Of a DNA stretch of 38,932 nucleotides, positions 25,866 to 34,126 are shown piece after piece. Below the pieces are notes generated by a model, which made no database searches, was not told the origin of the DNA, and saw only the letters and a list, made by a program, of their open reading frames with translations. A program made the position numbers and the translations under genes. Origin of the DNA: Actinomycetes bacterium (GTDB taxonomy: Bacteria > Actinomycetota > Acidimicrobiia > Acidimicrobiales > Acidimicrobilacustridaceae); assembly GCA_029782025.1 (NCBI GenBank), contig JAKOVR010000013.1, positions 36,903-75,834 on the forward strand. The letters run 5' to 3'. The first letter of the stretch is position 1; each line of letters begins with the position of its first letter.

Positions 25866-26716
25866 CGGGTGATCCGGAGGAGTCCTTCTTGCACGACGGA
25901 CACGACGAGCTGGCCGTCACGGGTGTACATGAGTCCGCGGGAGAGCCCCCGGGCCCCGGCCGCGGTAGGGGAGTCCTGGTCGTAGAGCAGCCACTCGTCG
26001 GCCCGGAACGGACGGTGGAACCACATGGCGTGGTCGAGGCTAGCCATGAACAACTTCTCCTCCATGGCACCCAGGGCGTGGGGCAGCGTCGCCGTGTCGA
26101 GGACCGTCATGTCGCTGGCGTAGGTGACGATGCAGGCGTGCAGGACCGGATCGTCGGGGAGGACGCCGTCGGCGCGGAGCCACACCCGTTGCCGGGGCGG
26201 GAGCACCTCCTTGCGCTGCCCGGGCCACCAGTCGCAGTTGCGGGTGTCGATGGGGCGGTCCCGGTGGTACTCCTCGCCCATCATCTCGGCGAAGTCGGCC
26301 CACCGGGTCTTGAAGTCGGCCACGTCCTCGGGGGCGGGCACGTCGGTCGGCATCGGGAACTGGTGCTCGAAGCTCTCCTCCGGGATGTGGAAGCTGGCCT
26401 GGAGGTGGAAGATGGCCTTGCCGTGCTGGACGGCCACCACCCGTCGGGTGAGGAAGGTGGAGCCGTCGCGGATGCGGTCGACCTCGTAGAGGATCGGGAC
26501 CTCGGGGTCGCCGGGGCGCAGGAAGTAGGCGTGGAGCGAGTGGACGGCGAACGGTGGCTCCACGGTGCGGGCCGCGGCCACGAGCGCCTGCCCGGCGACC
26601 TGCCCGCCGAACACCCGCTGGCGCTTCACGTCGGGGCTCACCCCCCGGAACACGTTGACCTCGATCGGTTCGAGGTCGAGGAGCTCGACCAGGTCGTCGA
26701 CAGCGCCTTGGCCCAT
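25862..26716 (-). CDS. Acyl-CoA thioesterase II (TesB family)
   Basis: The 284-residue double-hotdog protein hydrolyses acyl-CoA to free acid and CoA. It has RVFGGQVAGQALVAA, VHSLHAYFLRPG, and in the second domain SLDHAMWFHRPFRADEW (catalytic Asp), DQDSP (Ser/Thr position) and VVQEGLLR (Gln), the TesB Asp-Thr/Ser-Gln triad. The frame extends far upstream without homology; the ATG at 26716 starts a natural N terminus (MGQGAVDDLVELLDLEP). It leads the operon thioesterase, lipoprotein, PAP2 enzyme and is divergent from the GH1 gene across 111 bases. Confidence 0.93.
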   Translation of the reverse strand: MGQGAVDDLVELLDLEPIEVNVFRGVSPDVKRQRVFGGQVAGQALVAAARTVEPPFAVHSLHAYFLRPGDPEVPILYEVDRIRDGSTFLTRRVVAVQHGKAIFHLQASFHIPEESFEHQFPMPTDVPAPEDVADFKTRWADFAEMMGEEYHRDRPIDTRNCDWWPGQRKEVLPPRQRVWLRADGVLPDDPVLHACIVTYASDMTVLDTATLPHALGAMEEKLFMASLDHAMWFHRPFRADEWLLYDQDSPTAAGARGLSRGLMYTRDGQLVVSVVQEGLLRITR

Positions 26717-26815
26717 GCCCCATGGTGCCAACCGCGGCGCCACCGCTCCGAATCGCGCCCGGGTGCCGCGGGCCGGCGGGTGCGGGCGGCGCCCCGGGCA
26801 GGGCCACCGGGCCTC

Positions 26816-26821
26816 TACGCT
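26816..26821 (+). promoter_or_regulatory. -10 element TACGCT, leaderless start at 26828
   Basis: TACGCT is followed by 6 bases and the ATG at 26828, with no Shine-Dalgarno sequence. Confidence 0.65.
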
Positions 26822-26827
26822 GCCGCG

Positions 26828-28066
26828 ATGGCACACGCATTCCCGGACGGGTTCCGGTGGGGGACGGCGACGGCGGCGCACCAGGTGGAGGGGGGCAACT
26901 GGAACTCCGACTGGTGGGAGTGGGAGCACGCTCCCGGCACGATCTGCCGCGAGCCGAGCGGCGACGCCTGCGACCAGTGGCACCGCTACCCGGAGGACAT
27001 CGCCCTGCTCGCCGACCTCGGGTTCGACAACTACCGCTTCTCGATCGAGTGGGCCCGCATCGAGCCGGAGGAAGGCGAGTTCTCCCTCGCCGCCCTCGAG
27101 CACTACAAGCGGGTCGCCGCCACCTGCCTCGAGCACGGCGTGCAGCCGGTGATCACCCTCCACCACTTCACGTCGCCGCGGTGGCTGACCCGGCTCGGCG
27201 GCTGGACCGATCGCGGCACCGTCGATCGCTTCTGCCGCTACGCCGAGCGGGCCGCCCGGTACCTCGACGGCTTCGTCGGGCGGGTGTGCACCATCAACGA
27301 GCCCAACATCGTGGCCTTCTGCGGCTACATGCTCGCCGCCTTCCCGCCGGCGGTCACCGACAAGGTCCGCTACCGCCAGGCCCAGGAGGTGTTCCGCGAT
27401 GCCCACGTGGCCGCCGTCCCCGTCCTCCGCGGCGTGCTCGGCGACGACGTGCCGGTCGGCCTCACCCTCGCCATGACCGACTACCAGGCCTCTGATCCCG
27501 ACGATCCCGACGCCGTGGCCATGCGCGACCGGTATCGCCGCGTCAGCGAGGACCACTACCTCGAGGCGTGCCGGACCGACGACTTCATCGGGGTGCAGTG
27601 CTACACCCGCGAGGTGGTGGGTCCCGACGGGCCGTTGCGCGGGCGGGTCCCGACCGGGGCGCCGACGGGGGACGACGGCGACGGCCGCCTCCACCCCGAC
27701 ATCCCGATCCTCCCCATGATGGGATACGAGTACTACCCCGAGGCACTCGAGGCGTGCGTCCGTCGCGCCTGGGACGTCACCGGCAACATCCCGGTGCTGG
27801 TGACGGAGAACGGCATCGGTACCGATGACGACGGGCAGCGCATCGCCTACGTGCGGACTGCCCTCGAGGGCGTGCTGCGCTGCATCGAGGACGGGATCGA
27901 GGTGCAGGGCTACACGTACTGGAGCCTGCTCGACAACTTCGAGTGGGCGTTCGGGTACGAACCCACCTTCGGCCTCGTCGCCGTGGACCGCCGCACCTTC
28001 GTCCGGACACCCCACCCGAGCGCGCAGTGGCTCGGGGCGATCGCCCGGGCCAACGCCCTTCCCTGA
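26828..28066 (+). CDS. Glycoside hydrolase family 1 (beta-glucosidase-like)
   Basis: The 412-residue (beta/alpha)8 enzyme is a GH1 retaining beta-glycosidase. It has FRWGTATAAHQVEGG (9-23) with Q19, LHHFTSPRWL (111-120), the acid/base E158 in TINEPN and the nucleophile E327 in VTENGIG, then GYTYWSLLDNFEWAFGY. No signal peptide, so cytoplasmic. Sugar preference cannot be read, but Q19 and the E-W pair of the -1 subsite are as in beta-glucosidases. It is a single-gene unit between divergent TesB and the GtrA gene. Confidence 0.93.
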   Translation: MAHAFPDGFRWGTATAAHQVEGGNWNSDWWEWEHAPGTICREPSGDACDQWHRYPEDIALLADLGFDNYRFSIEWARIEPEEGEFSLAALEHYKRVAATCLEHGVQPVITLHHFTSPRWLTRLGGWTDRGTVDRFCRYAERAARYLDGFVGRVCTINEPNIVAFCGYMLAAFPPAVTDKVRYRQAQEVFRDAHVAAVPVLRGVLGDDVPVGLTLAMTDYQASDPDDPDAVAMRDRYRRVSEDHYLEACRTDDFIGVQCYTREVVGPDGPLRGRVPTGAPTGDDGDGRLHPDIPILPMMGYEYYPEALEACVRRAWDVTGNIPVLVTENGIGTDDDGQRIAYVRTALEGVLRCIEDGIEVQGYTYWSLLDNFEWAFGYEPTFGLVAVDRRTFVRTPHPSAQWLGAIARANALP

Positions 28067-28090
28067 CTCGTCGCCGGGCGGAGCGTTCAG

Positions 28091-28096
28091 TACGCT
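28091..28096 (+). promoter_or_regulatory. Possible -10 element TACGCT before the GtrA gene
   Basis: TACGCT lies 46 bases before the ATG at 28143. The mRNA would have a leader of about 40 bases, with a CTGGAGA site at 28127-28133, nine bases before the ATG. Confidence 0.4.
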
Positions 28097-28142
28097 TGAT
28101 CGTTGGGCGCCCGTGGCGCCGCCCGACTGGAGATCCCTGGAG

Positions 28143-28754
28143 ATGGCAACCGACAGCGCGGCGGCAATGGTGCCGACCGACATCGACACGAGCGACCGCT
28201 CCTTCTTCGACCTGGTGTGGGAGAAGGTCCGCTCGAAGGGGATGAAGTACTCCCTCGTGTCCGTCGTCAACGTGGTCGTGGGTCAGGGCCTCCTGCTGCT
28301 GCTCCACGGCCCCGTCGGGTGGGGGGCCACCCGGTCCAACGTCGTGGCCGTGTGCGTCAGCGCCGTGCCCGCGTACTACATGAACCGGATGTGGGTGTGG
28401 GGGAAGCGGGGCAAGTCCGATTTCCGCACCGAGGTGCTTCCGTTCTGGGTCTTCGTCGTGATCGGCCTGGTGATGTCCACCGTGTCGGTCACGGTCGCCG
28501 CCCGTGTGTTCACCAGCAAGCTGATCCCGAACATCGCCAGCATCGGTTCGTTCGGCATCCTCTGGGTGCTGCGCTTCTTCATCCTGGACCGGATGTTCCA
28601 CACCACGGATCTCTACGACGTGGCCGAGGAGGTGGTCGAGCACATCGACCACGGCGAGCACCTGATCGAGGCGGTGCAGGAGGTGGCCCACGAGCACGAG
28701 GCGCACGCCCACCCGCACGCCGATCAGCCCGGCCCGACCGAGCCGGCCGGCTAG
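28143..28754 (+). CDS. GtrA-like membrane protein with His-rich tail
   Basis: The 203-residue protein has four membrane segments of the GtrA family (KYSLVSVVNVVVGQGLLLLL, NVVAVCVSAVPAYYMNRMWVW, PFWVFVVIGLVMSTVSVTVAA, GSFGILWVLRFFILDRMF). GtrA proteins are thought to move undecaprenyl-phosphate-linked sugars across the membrane or aid arabinogalactan export. The C-terminal tail (about 156-203) is unusual: HIDHGEH, then AHEHEAHAHPHADQ, rich in histidine and acidic residues, and could bind divalent metal. Start at 28143 follows a CTGGAGA site. The methyltransferase gene follows 9 bases downstream. Confidence 0.86.
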   Translation: MATDSAAAMVPTDIDTSDRSFFDLVWEKVRSKGMKYSLVSVVNVVVGQGLLLLLHGPVGWGATRSNVVAVCVSAVPAYYMNRMWVWGKRGKSDFRTEVLPFWVFVVIGLVMSTVSVTVAARVFTSKLIPNIASIGSFGILWVLRFFILDRMFHTTDLYDVAEEVVEHIDHGEHLIEAVQEVAHEHEAHAHPHADQPGPTEPAG

Positions 28755-28763
28755 ACCACCCCG

Positions 28764-29393
28764 GTGGACCCGGCCCTCCAGCGCCACGCCGAAGCCGCCC
28801 GCGGCTTCATGCCGCCCGACGAAGGGCTCGCCCTCCACGACGCCGCCCTGCTCGTCCCCGACGGCGGCTCCCCCATGCTCGAGATCGGCAGCTACTGCGG
28901 CAAGTCGGCGATCTACCTCGGTGCCGCCGCCCGAGCACGCCACACGGTGCTCTTCGCCCTCGACCACCATCGCGGGTCCGAGGAGAACCAGCCGGGGTGG
29001 GAGTGGCACGAGCCCGACCTGGTCGACCCCGAGGTCGGTCGCATCGACACGCTGCCCCGCTTTCGACGCACGGTGCACGACGCCGGGCTCGAACCGCACG
29101 TGATCGCCCTCGTCGGCGACTCGCCCACCGTGGGCCGGCACTGGCGGACCCCGCTCGCCCTGCTGTTCATCGACGGCGGCCACGGCGCCGAGCCCGCCCA
29201 CCGCGACTACGACACGTGGGTGCCCTGGGTGGAGCCGGGCGGCCTGCTCCTGATCCACGACGTCTTCCCCGACCCGGCCGACGGCGGGCGGCCGCCCTAC
29301 GAGCTCTACCTCCGGGCCCTCGACAGCGGCTCGTTCGCCGAGGAGCGGGCGGTGGGGTCGCTGCGGGTGCTGCGACGCGCTACTCGGCCTTGA
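28764..29393 (+). CDS. Class I SAM-dependent methyltransferase-like protein
   Basis: The 209-residue protein has the Rossmann-like motif MLEIGSYCGKSAIYLG (about 38-53) and LLFIDGGHGAEP, as in the Methyltransf_24 group, and WVEPGGLLLIHDVFP. The N-terminal HAEAARGFMPPDEG helps mark the family. Substrate unknown. It begins with GTG 9 bases after the GtrA-like gene, so it probably shares that transcript. Its 3' end overlaps the convergent permease gene by 14 bases. Confidence 0.85.
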   Translation: MDPALQRHAEAARGFMPPDEGLALHDAALLVPDGGSPMLEIGSYCGKSAIYLGAAARARHTVLFALDHHRGSEENQPGWEWHEPDLVDPEVGRIDTLPRFRRTVHDAGLEPHVIALVGDSPTVGRHWRTPLALLFIDGGHGAEPAHRDYDTWVPWVEPGGLLLIHDVFPDPADGGRPPYELYLRALDSGSFAEERAVGSLRVLRRATRP

Positions 29394-32007
29394 CCGATTC
29401 GAGGACGTCGAGCCTGGCGGCGCGGATGGCCGGCACGATCGAGGCCAGCACGCCCACCACGATCCCGGCCACGCAGATGGTGAGCAGCTCCCGCACCGGC
29501 CAAGAGAAGCCACCGCCCCGGCCGTTCAGTAGCGACGTGGCCACGCAGTAGGCCACGAACAGCCCGGCCGCCACCCCGACGAGCGTGCCCATCGCCGACA
29601 CCAGCACGGCCTCGGTCCGGATGGTGGCCCGCAGCTGGGTCCGGGTCATGCCGACGGCGCGCAGCAGGCCGATCTCCTGGGTGCGTTCGGTGATGGCCAG
29701 CAACAGGGTGTTGATGATGCCGAACAGGGCCACCACCACCGCCACCCCGAGCAGAGCGTTGACGGCCGAGATCAGCCCGTTGAAGAAGTCCTTCAGGAAG
29801 TTGACGATGAACGCGCCCTCGAACACCAACACGTCGGAGTACTGGTTGGTGAGCTGGTCGAGGCGATCCTTCACCGGGCCGACCTGCCCGGGCGCCACCT
29901 TGAGGGAGTACTGCACCAGGTCGAGGTCCGGTTGGACGGCGCGGGCGTCGTCGGCCGAGATGAGCAGGGGCGGGATGCTGAAGCTGAACTTCATCAGGGT
30001 GACGATCTTGTAGGAGCGGGTGGTGCCGTTGTTGAAGCACACCGTCATCTGGTCGCCGAGCTTGGGGAGCATGGCGGCGGCGTTGCCCCCGCCGCCGCTG
30101 TCGGCACCGCCCCCACCCATGAACTGGGAGAAGTCGCCGACGGCCGCTTCCCCGGGCCCGATCTGGTCGAAGGGCTTGCCGCCGCGGTACTCGAGCCCGA
30201 GGGCCGACACGGCCTTGCCGGGGTCGGTGGCGGCGGCCGGGAACTGGAGACCGCCGCCCCCGCCGCCGCCCCTCGGGGCTCCCGCGGTGCAGGCGGAGGC
30301 GTCCTTGACCGCCTTGCCGAAGTTCCCGTAGACGCCGGTGATGTCCACCACGCCGGGGACGGCGGCGATCTCGCTCCCGAGGCTGGCCGGGATCGCCGTG
30401 TTGTTCTCCGACCCCACGTTGAGATCGGCCCCTCCGAACTGGGAGATGAAGTCCACGGCGAAGTCGCGGAGCGCCCCCCCGGCGGCGGTGACGAACACCA
30501 CGAGGAACACGCCCACCACCAGGGCGTTGGCGGTGGTGGCGGCCCGACGGGGGTTGCGCTGGAGGTTGTCGGCGGCGAGGCGGGCCGACACGGACCGGCG
30601 GGAGCCGGCCAGCGGCCCGGCGATCCGGGCGAACCAGGAGGCGAGCTTGGGGCCCCCGAGGAGGAGCCCCAGGAAGAGCAGGCCCGGCCCGGGCACGAGG
30701 AACCACCCCCGCTTGGTGACGAGGGCGACGACGAAGCTGGCCAGGCCGAGGGCGGTCGCCCCGGCGCCGGCCCAGGCCCGGAGCCGGCTCTGGCTGCTGC
30801 GGTCGATCGCCGCGGTGCGCAACGCCTCGAGGGGTTTCACGCGGCCGCTGCGGAAGGCGGGGACGAAAGCCGACAGGAGCGTGACCACGACGCCGGTGAG
30901 GAGCACCTGGATGGGGATCGACGGGGCGATCGACAGGCGGATGTCCTGCCCGGTGCCGGCGCTGGCCAGCCCGGGCGCAGCCTTGGCGATGGCGAGGGCG
31001 AGGACGATCCCCAACCCGAAGCCGATGGCGCTGGCGGCCACGGCGACCACCAGGGCCTCGAGGAGCACGGCTCGGCGGATCTGCTTGGCGGACGCGCCGA
31101 CGGCCCGCAGCAACGCCAGCTCCCGGGAGCGCTGGGCCACGACCGTGGTGAAGGTGTTGTAGACGATGAAGACGCAGATGAAGAGGGCGACGTAGGCGAA
31201 GGCGGTGAGGCCGATGCCGAGGGCGTTGGCGATCCCGGCCGCGGCGCCGGCCTGGCGCTCACGGTAGGCGTCGCCCGACTCGGCGATCAGCCCGTTCTGG
31301 GTGGCGGCGAAGGTCTGCGCCCGCTGGAGGACCGACGCGGCCTGGCCTTCGGGGGCGGCGAGGAGGATGGCCTGGTAGCTCTCCTTGCCCGACCGGAGCC
31401 AGGAGAAGGCGTCGTCGGCGTGGACGATGAAGTTGGGGCCGTCGCCGTCGCGCCCGAGGGTGAGGTAGGAGACGAGGCCGACCACGGTGGCCTTCCGCCC
31501 GCCCGACTTGGTGGCCACGTCGAGCACGGCGCCGACCGCGATCCCCCGTTGCTCGGCCGTGCGGATGTCGAGGGCGACCTCACCCGAGCGCTCGGGCCAG
31601 CGGCCGGCGCTCAGGGAGTAGGGGTTGAGGGCGTCGTCCTCGATGCGGAGCTTGCCCGTGCCCTTGGGTTTGACCACCGTGCCGTCGGCCCCGAGGATGC
31701 TCATCTGCCCCGTGGCCAGGGGCGCCACGGCTCGGGCCCCGCTCTCGGACCGGACGCGGTCGACCAGCTCGGCCGGGACCGACGGGTCCATGTCGAGCGA
31801 CACCTCGGCCCGCTTGGGGTCCGGGATCACGGCTGCGTCGACGCCGCGGAGCGACGCCGTGGTGTTCTCCTCGAACGTGGTGGCCATGGACTGGCGCAGC
31901 ACGAGGGCGCCGCCGAGGAAGGCGGTGCCGAAGATGACGGCGGCCATCGTGGCGATGAACCGGATCGGATGGGCTCGCAACCCCCGCAGCGTGATCTTGC
32001 CCATCAT
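29380..32007 (-). CDS. ABC transporter permease, FtsX/MacB type, two-module
   Basis: The 875-residue protein duplicates the FtsX module. An N-terminal membrane helix (about 16-37) leads to an extracytoplasmic MacB_PCD domain, then three helices (about 260-390) in the first FtsX domain (TVVAQRSRELALLRAVGAS). Helices near 405-450 precede a second periplasmic-type domain with Gly-rich loops, and a final FtsX domain (TERTQEIGLLRAVGMTRTQL; end LDVLESVKAE). Such 800-plus-residue permeases export lipids or peptides or act with a separate ATPase. No ATPase gene is next to it on either side, so the partner is elsewhere. Start at 32007 or 32004 (tandem ATG); TAGGGT lies 9 bases before the first. Confidence 0.9.
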   Translation of the reverse strand: MMGKITLRGLRAHPIRFIATMAAVIFGTAFLGGALVLRQSMATTFEENTTASLRGVDAAVIPDPKRAEVSLDMDPSVPAELVDRVRSESGARAVAPLATGQMSILGADGTVVKPKGTGKLRIEDDALNPYSLSAGRWPERSGEVALDIRTAEQRGIAVGAVLDVATKSGGRKATVVGLVSYLTLGRDGDGPNFIVHADDAFSWLRSGKESYQAILLAAPEGQAASVLQRAQTFAATQNGLIAESGDAYRERQAGAAAGIANALGIGLTAFAYVALFICVFIVYNTFTTVVAQRSRELALLRAVGASAKQIRRAVLLEALVVAVAASAIGFGLGIVLALAIAKAAPGLASAGTGQDIRLSIAPSIPIQVLLTGVVVTLLSAFVPAFRSGRVKPLEALRTAAIDRSSQSRLRAWAGAGATALGLASFVVALVTKRGWFLVPGPGLLFLGLLLGGPKLASWFARIAGPLAGSRRSVSARLAADNLQRNPRRAATTANALVVGVFLVVFVTAAGGALRDFAVDFISQFGGADLNVGSENNTAIPASLGSEIAAVPGVVDITGVYGNFGKAVKDASACTAGAPRGGGGGGGLQFPAAATDPGKAVSALGLEYRGGKPFDQIGPGEAAVGDFSQFMGGGGADSGGGGNAAAMLPKLGDQMTVCFNNGTTRSYKIVTLMKFSFSIPPLLISADDARAVQPDLDLVQYSLKVAPGQVGPVKDRLDQLTNQYSDVLVFEGAFIVNFLKDFFNGLISAVNALLGVAVVVALFGIINTLLLAITERTQEIGLLRAVGMTRTQLRATIRTEAVLVSAMGTLVGVAAGLFVAYCVATSLLNGRGGGFSWPVRELLTICVAGIVVGVLASIVPAIRAARLDVLESVKAE

Positions 32008-32016
32008 CGACCGCCC

Positions 32017-32022
32017 ACCCTA
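32017..32022 (-). promoter_or_regulatory. -10 element TAGGGT before the permease gene
   Basis: On the minus strand TAGGGT is 9 bases before the ATG at 32007. Repeat copy A starts 15 bases further upstream, placing a possible operator at the -35 region. Confidence 0.5.
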
Positions 32023-32036
32023 CTGACCCGTCCCCC

Positions 32037-32082
32037 GTCTGGATGCAGATCGGTGCACATGTGTACCTCGTTGCATCCAGAC
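32037..32082 (+). repeat. 46-bp palindromic element, copy A
   Basis: Ends are perfect 11-bp inverted repeats, GTCTGGATGCA (32037-32047) and TGCATCCAGAC (32072-32082). Inside is a second near-palindrome, GGTGCACATGTGTACC (one mismatched pair). The whole unit could form a cruciform or RNA hairpin. It is in the gap between the toroid-protein gene end and the permease start, near the permease promoter. Confidence 0.92.
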
Positions 32083-32096
32083 AGGGCCCGTGCGCC

Positions 32097-32142
32097 GTCT
32101 GGATGCAGATCGGTGCACAGGTGTCGCTCGTTGCCTCCAGAC
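32097..32142 (+). repeat. 46-bp palindromic element, copy B
   Basis: A direct repeat of copy A exactly 60 bases further on, differing at four positions and with one mismatch between its inverted ends (GTCTGGATGCA and TGCCTCCAGAC). The inner palindrome is less symmetric than in copy A. The two copies are separated by 14 unique bases. Confidence 0.92.
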
Positions 32143-32181
32143 GATCGGGCCGGCCGGACGGCGCGGACCGGGCGGGCCGCG

Positions 32182-33291
32182 TCAGTCCCGTGCGAGGTCG
32201 TCGTCGGGGTCGGTGTCGGTGTCGGCGAGGACCAGGGCCGGCAGCGCGGTGTGGTCGACGAACAGGCCGCTCGCGGCCGAGGTGCGGCTGATGGCGTCGG
32301 CCGCCAGCACGATCGAGGCGCCGGTGTAGGTGGACTTCTCGTTGCCCGGGAAGTGGACCATCTCGGGGAAGACGATGCCGGTGAAGTAGTGCCCGTCGTC
32401 GGCCCGGAGCTGCTGGGCCCACCGGAAGAGGTCGAGCGCCCGCGCCGTGTTGCCGGTCGACAGCTCGGCGAAGAGGCACTCGCAGGTCTCGGCCGCGGTG
32501 ACCCACGGGCGGTCGCTCACGCAGCGCACCCCCATGCCCTCGACCACGAACGTGTCGCGGCGCTCGGCCAGGCGGGCCTCGGCCTCCTCGCCGTGGAGCA
32601 CGCCGGCCAGCACCGGGTAGTACCAGTCCATGGCCCAGCGGTGCTTGGGGGCGAAGGCGTCGGGCAGGTCACCCCGGCAGTGGGCGGCGATGACGTGGGC
32701 CAGGCTGGCGGCCGAGAGCTCCCAGTCTGGCCGCTCCCGCCCGAGCAGCTCGGCCAGGGCGATGGCGCAGCGCAACGAGTGGCACATCGACGACGAGCCC
32801 GTGAGGAGGGCGAACGACCACGGGGTGCCGTCGGTGTGGCGGGCCCAGATGATCTCGCCCCGCGGGGTCTGGAGCTCGAGGACCCAGTCGATGGCCTTCT
32901 CCACGACGGGCCACATCGTCTCGGCGAAGCCGCGGTCCTCGGTGAGCAGCCAGTGGTGCCACACCCCGGCGGCGATGTAGGCGATGGTGTTGGCGTCGAG
33001 CTTGTCGTGCTCGACCCCGTCGGCGAGGTAGTACTGGTGCCAGGAGCCGTCGGGCCGCTGGATGTCGGCGAGCCACTGGTAGCCGCGGTCGGCCTCGGCG
33101 AAGCGGCCACCGAGGGCGAGGGCCATGGCCGCTTCGACGTGGTTCCACGGATCGGCGTGGCCGCCCGGGAACCACGGGATCATCCCGTTGGGGAGCTGCC
33201 AGTCGGCGATGGCGTCGACCGTGGCCCGCACCTCGATGGCGCTGAGGACGCCCGTCACGAACGGGATCATCACATCGGGACGGTCAGGCAT
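32182..33291 (-). CDS. Alpha-alpha-toroid protein (prenyltransferase/glycoside hydrolase-like), third gene of an operon
   Basis: The 369-residue protein is all-helical with repeated aromatic motifs (WQLPNGMIPWFPGGHADPWNHVEAA, WLADIQRPDGSWHQYY, ANTIAYIAAGVWHHWLL, WAMDWYYPVLAGV), the pattern of six-hairpin toroids shared by squalene-cyclase/prenyltransferase repeats and several glycosidases. No signal peptide, catalytic DxDD motif or other family signature is visible, so activity is unassigned. Its ATG overlaps the stop of the methyltransferase gene by 8 bases, so it is the last gene of the GT4-methyltransferase-toroid operon. Confidence 0.82.
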   Translation of the reverse strand: MPDRPDVMIPFVTGVLSAIEVRATVDAIADWQLPNGMIPWFPGGHADPWNHVEAAMALALGGRFAEADRGYQWLADIQRPDGSWHQYYLADGVEHDKLDANTIAYIAAGVWHHWLLTEDRGFAETMWPVVEKAIDWVLELQTPRGEIIWARHTDGTPWSFALLTGSSSMCHSLRCAIALAELLGRERPDWELSAASLAHVIAAHCRGDLPDAFAPKHRWAMDWYYPVLAGVLHGEEAEARLAERRDTFVVEGMGVRCVSDRPWVTAAETCECLFAELSTGNTARALDLFRWAQQLRADDGHYFTGIVFPEMVHFPGNEKSTYTGASIVLAADAISRTSAASGLFVDHTALPALVLADTDTDPDDDLARD

Positions 33292-34102
33292 GGGCCAGCT
33301 CCGCTTCGTCGGTGGTCGCCTCGCCCTGCGTGCTGCCGGCCTGCGCCACCGCGTCGGCCCGGACCTGCGCTGCGCCGCCCGAGCTCACGGGCTTGGTGGC
33401 GTAGACCACGAGGCTCTTGCCCAGCACCGGGTTCACGAGCTTCTCGGCCGTGCGGGTGATCCACGGGGCCTTGGCGATGTCCCAGACGAGCAGCTTGTTG
33501 TAGAGCTTGACGAGCGGGAAGTCGTCGTTGCGGATGCCCACGATGCACTTCAACCACCAGTAGGGCGTGTGCAGGCCGTGGGCCAGGTGGCTGCCCCCGG
33601 GCACGAGGCCGGCGCCGGCCAGCTTCGACCGCACCAGGCTCTCGGTGTAGATCCGGACGTGGCCGCCCTCGGCCTTCGGGGCGTAGTACTCGTCGCTGAG
33701 CGTCCAGCAGATGGTCTCGGCCAGCCACGCCGGCACGGTGACGGCGAGGGTGCCGCCCGGCTTGAGGACCCGCATGAGCTCGCCGTAGGCCGCGGTGTCG
33801 TCGGGGATGTGCTCGAGCACCTCCGAGGCGATGGCCCGGTCGAAGGTGTTGTCGGGGTAGGGCAGGCGGGTGGCGTCGCCGCACACCGAATCGGCCATCC
33901 CCGAGCGGGGGGCCTCGCCGGCCTCGACCATGGCCCGGAACATGGCCCGGACCTGGCCGAGCTCGGGCTGGCTGAAGTCGCAGGCCACGACCCGGGCGCC
34001 GCGTCGGAAGGCCTCGTAACCGTGGCGACCGAAGCCGCAGCCGAGATCGAGGAGCAGATCACCCGGGCGGATCCCGAGCTTGTCGTAGTCGACCGTGAGC
34101 AT
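33284..34102 (-). CDS. Class I SAM-dependent methyltransferase (Methyltransf_11)
   Basis: The 272-residue enzyme has motif I LLLDLGCGFGRHGYEAF (17-33), post-I VVACDFSQ, GDATRLPYPDNTFDRAIASEVLEHIPD and VLKPGGTLAVTVPAW, the signature of SAM-dependent methyltransferases. A long C-terminal part (HTPYWWLKCIVG onward) may bind the substrate. Acceptor unknown; being between a GT4 and a toroid protein it probably acts on a sugar or lipid intermediate. It lies 24 bases after the GT4 gene. Confidence 0.9.
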   Translation of the reverse strand: MLTVDYDKLGIRPGDLLLDLGCGFGRHGYEAFRRGARVVACDFSQPELGQVRAMFRAMVEAGEAPRSGMADSVCGDATRLPYPDNTFDRAIASEVLEHIPDDTAAYGELMRVLKPGGTLAVTVPAWLAETICWTLSDEYYAPKAEGGHVRIYTESLVRSKLAGAGLVPGGSHLAHGLHTPYWWLKCIVGIRNDDFPLVKLYNKLLVWDIAKAPWITRTAEKLVNPVLGKSLVVYATKPVSSGGAAQVRADAVAQAGSTQGEATTDEAELAHA

Positions 34103-34126
34103 CGTGCCGTCCTCTCCGCCTCGGCC

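Noticed and set aside
32037..32142. The two 46-bp repeats as a mini-CRISPR
   Set aside because: Only two units here, with a 14-base gap, a length above known CRISPR repeats and a palindrome that does not resemble them; no cas genes.
29932..33459. An 1175-codon forward frame opposite the permease and toroid genes
   Set aside because: It is a shadow of two well-supported minus-strand genes; the translation is a Gly/Glu/Asp/His-rich low-complexity string.
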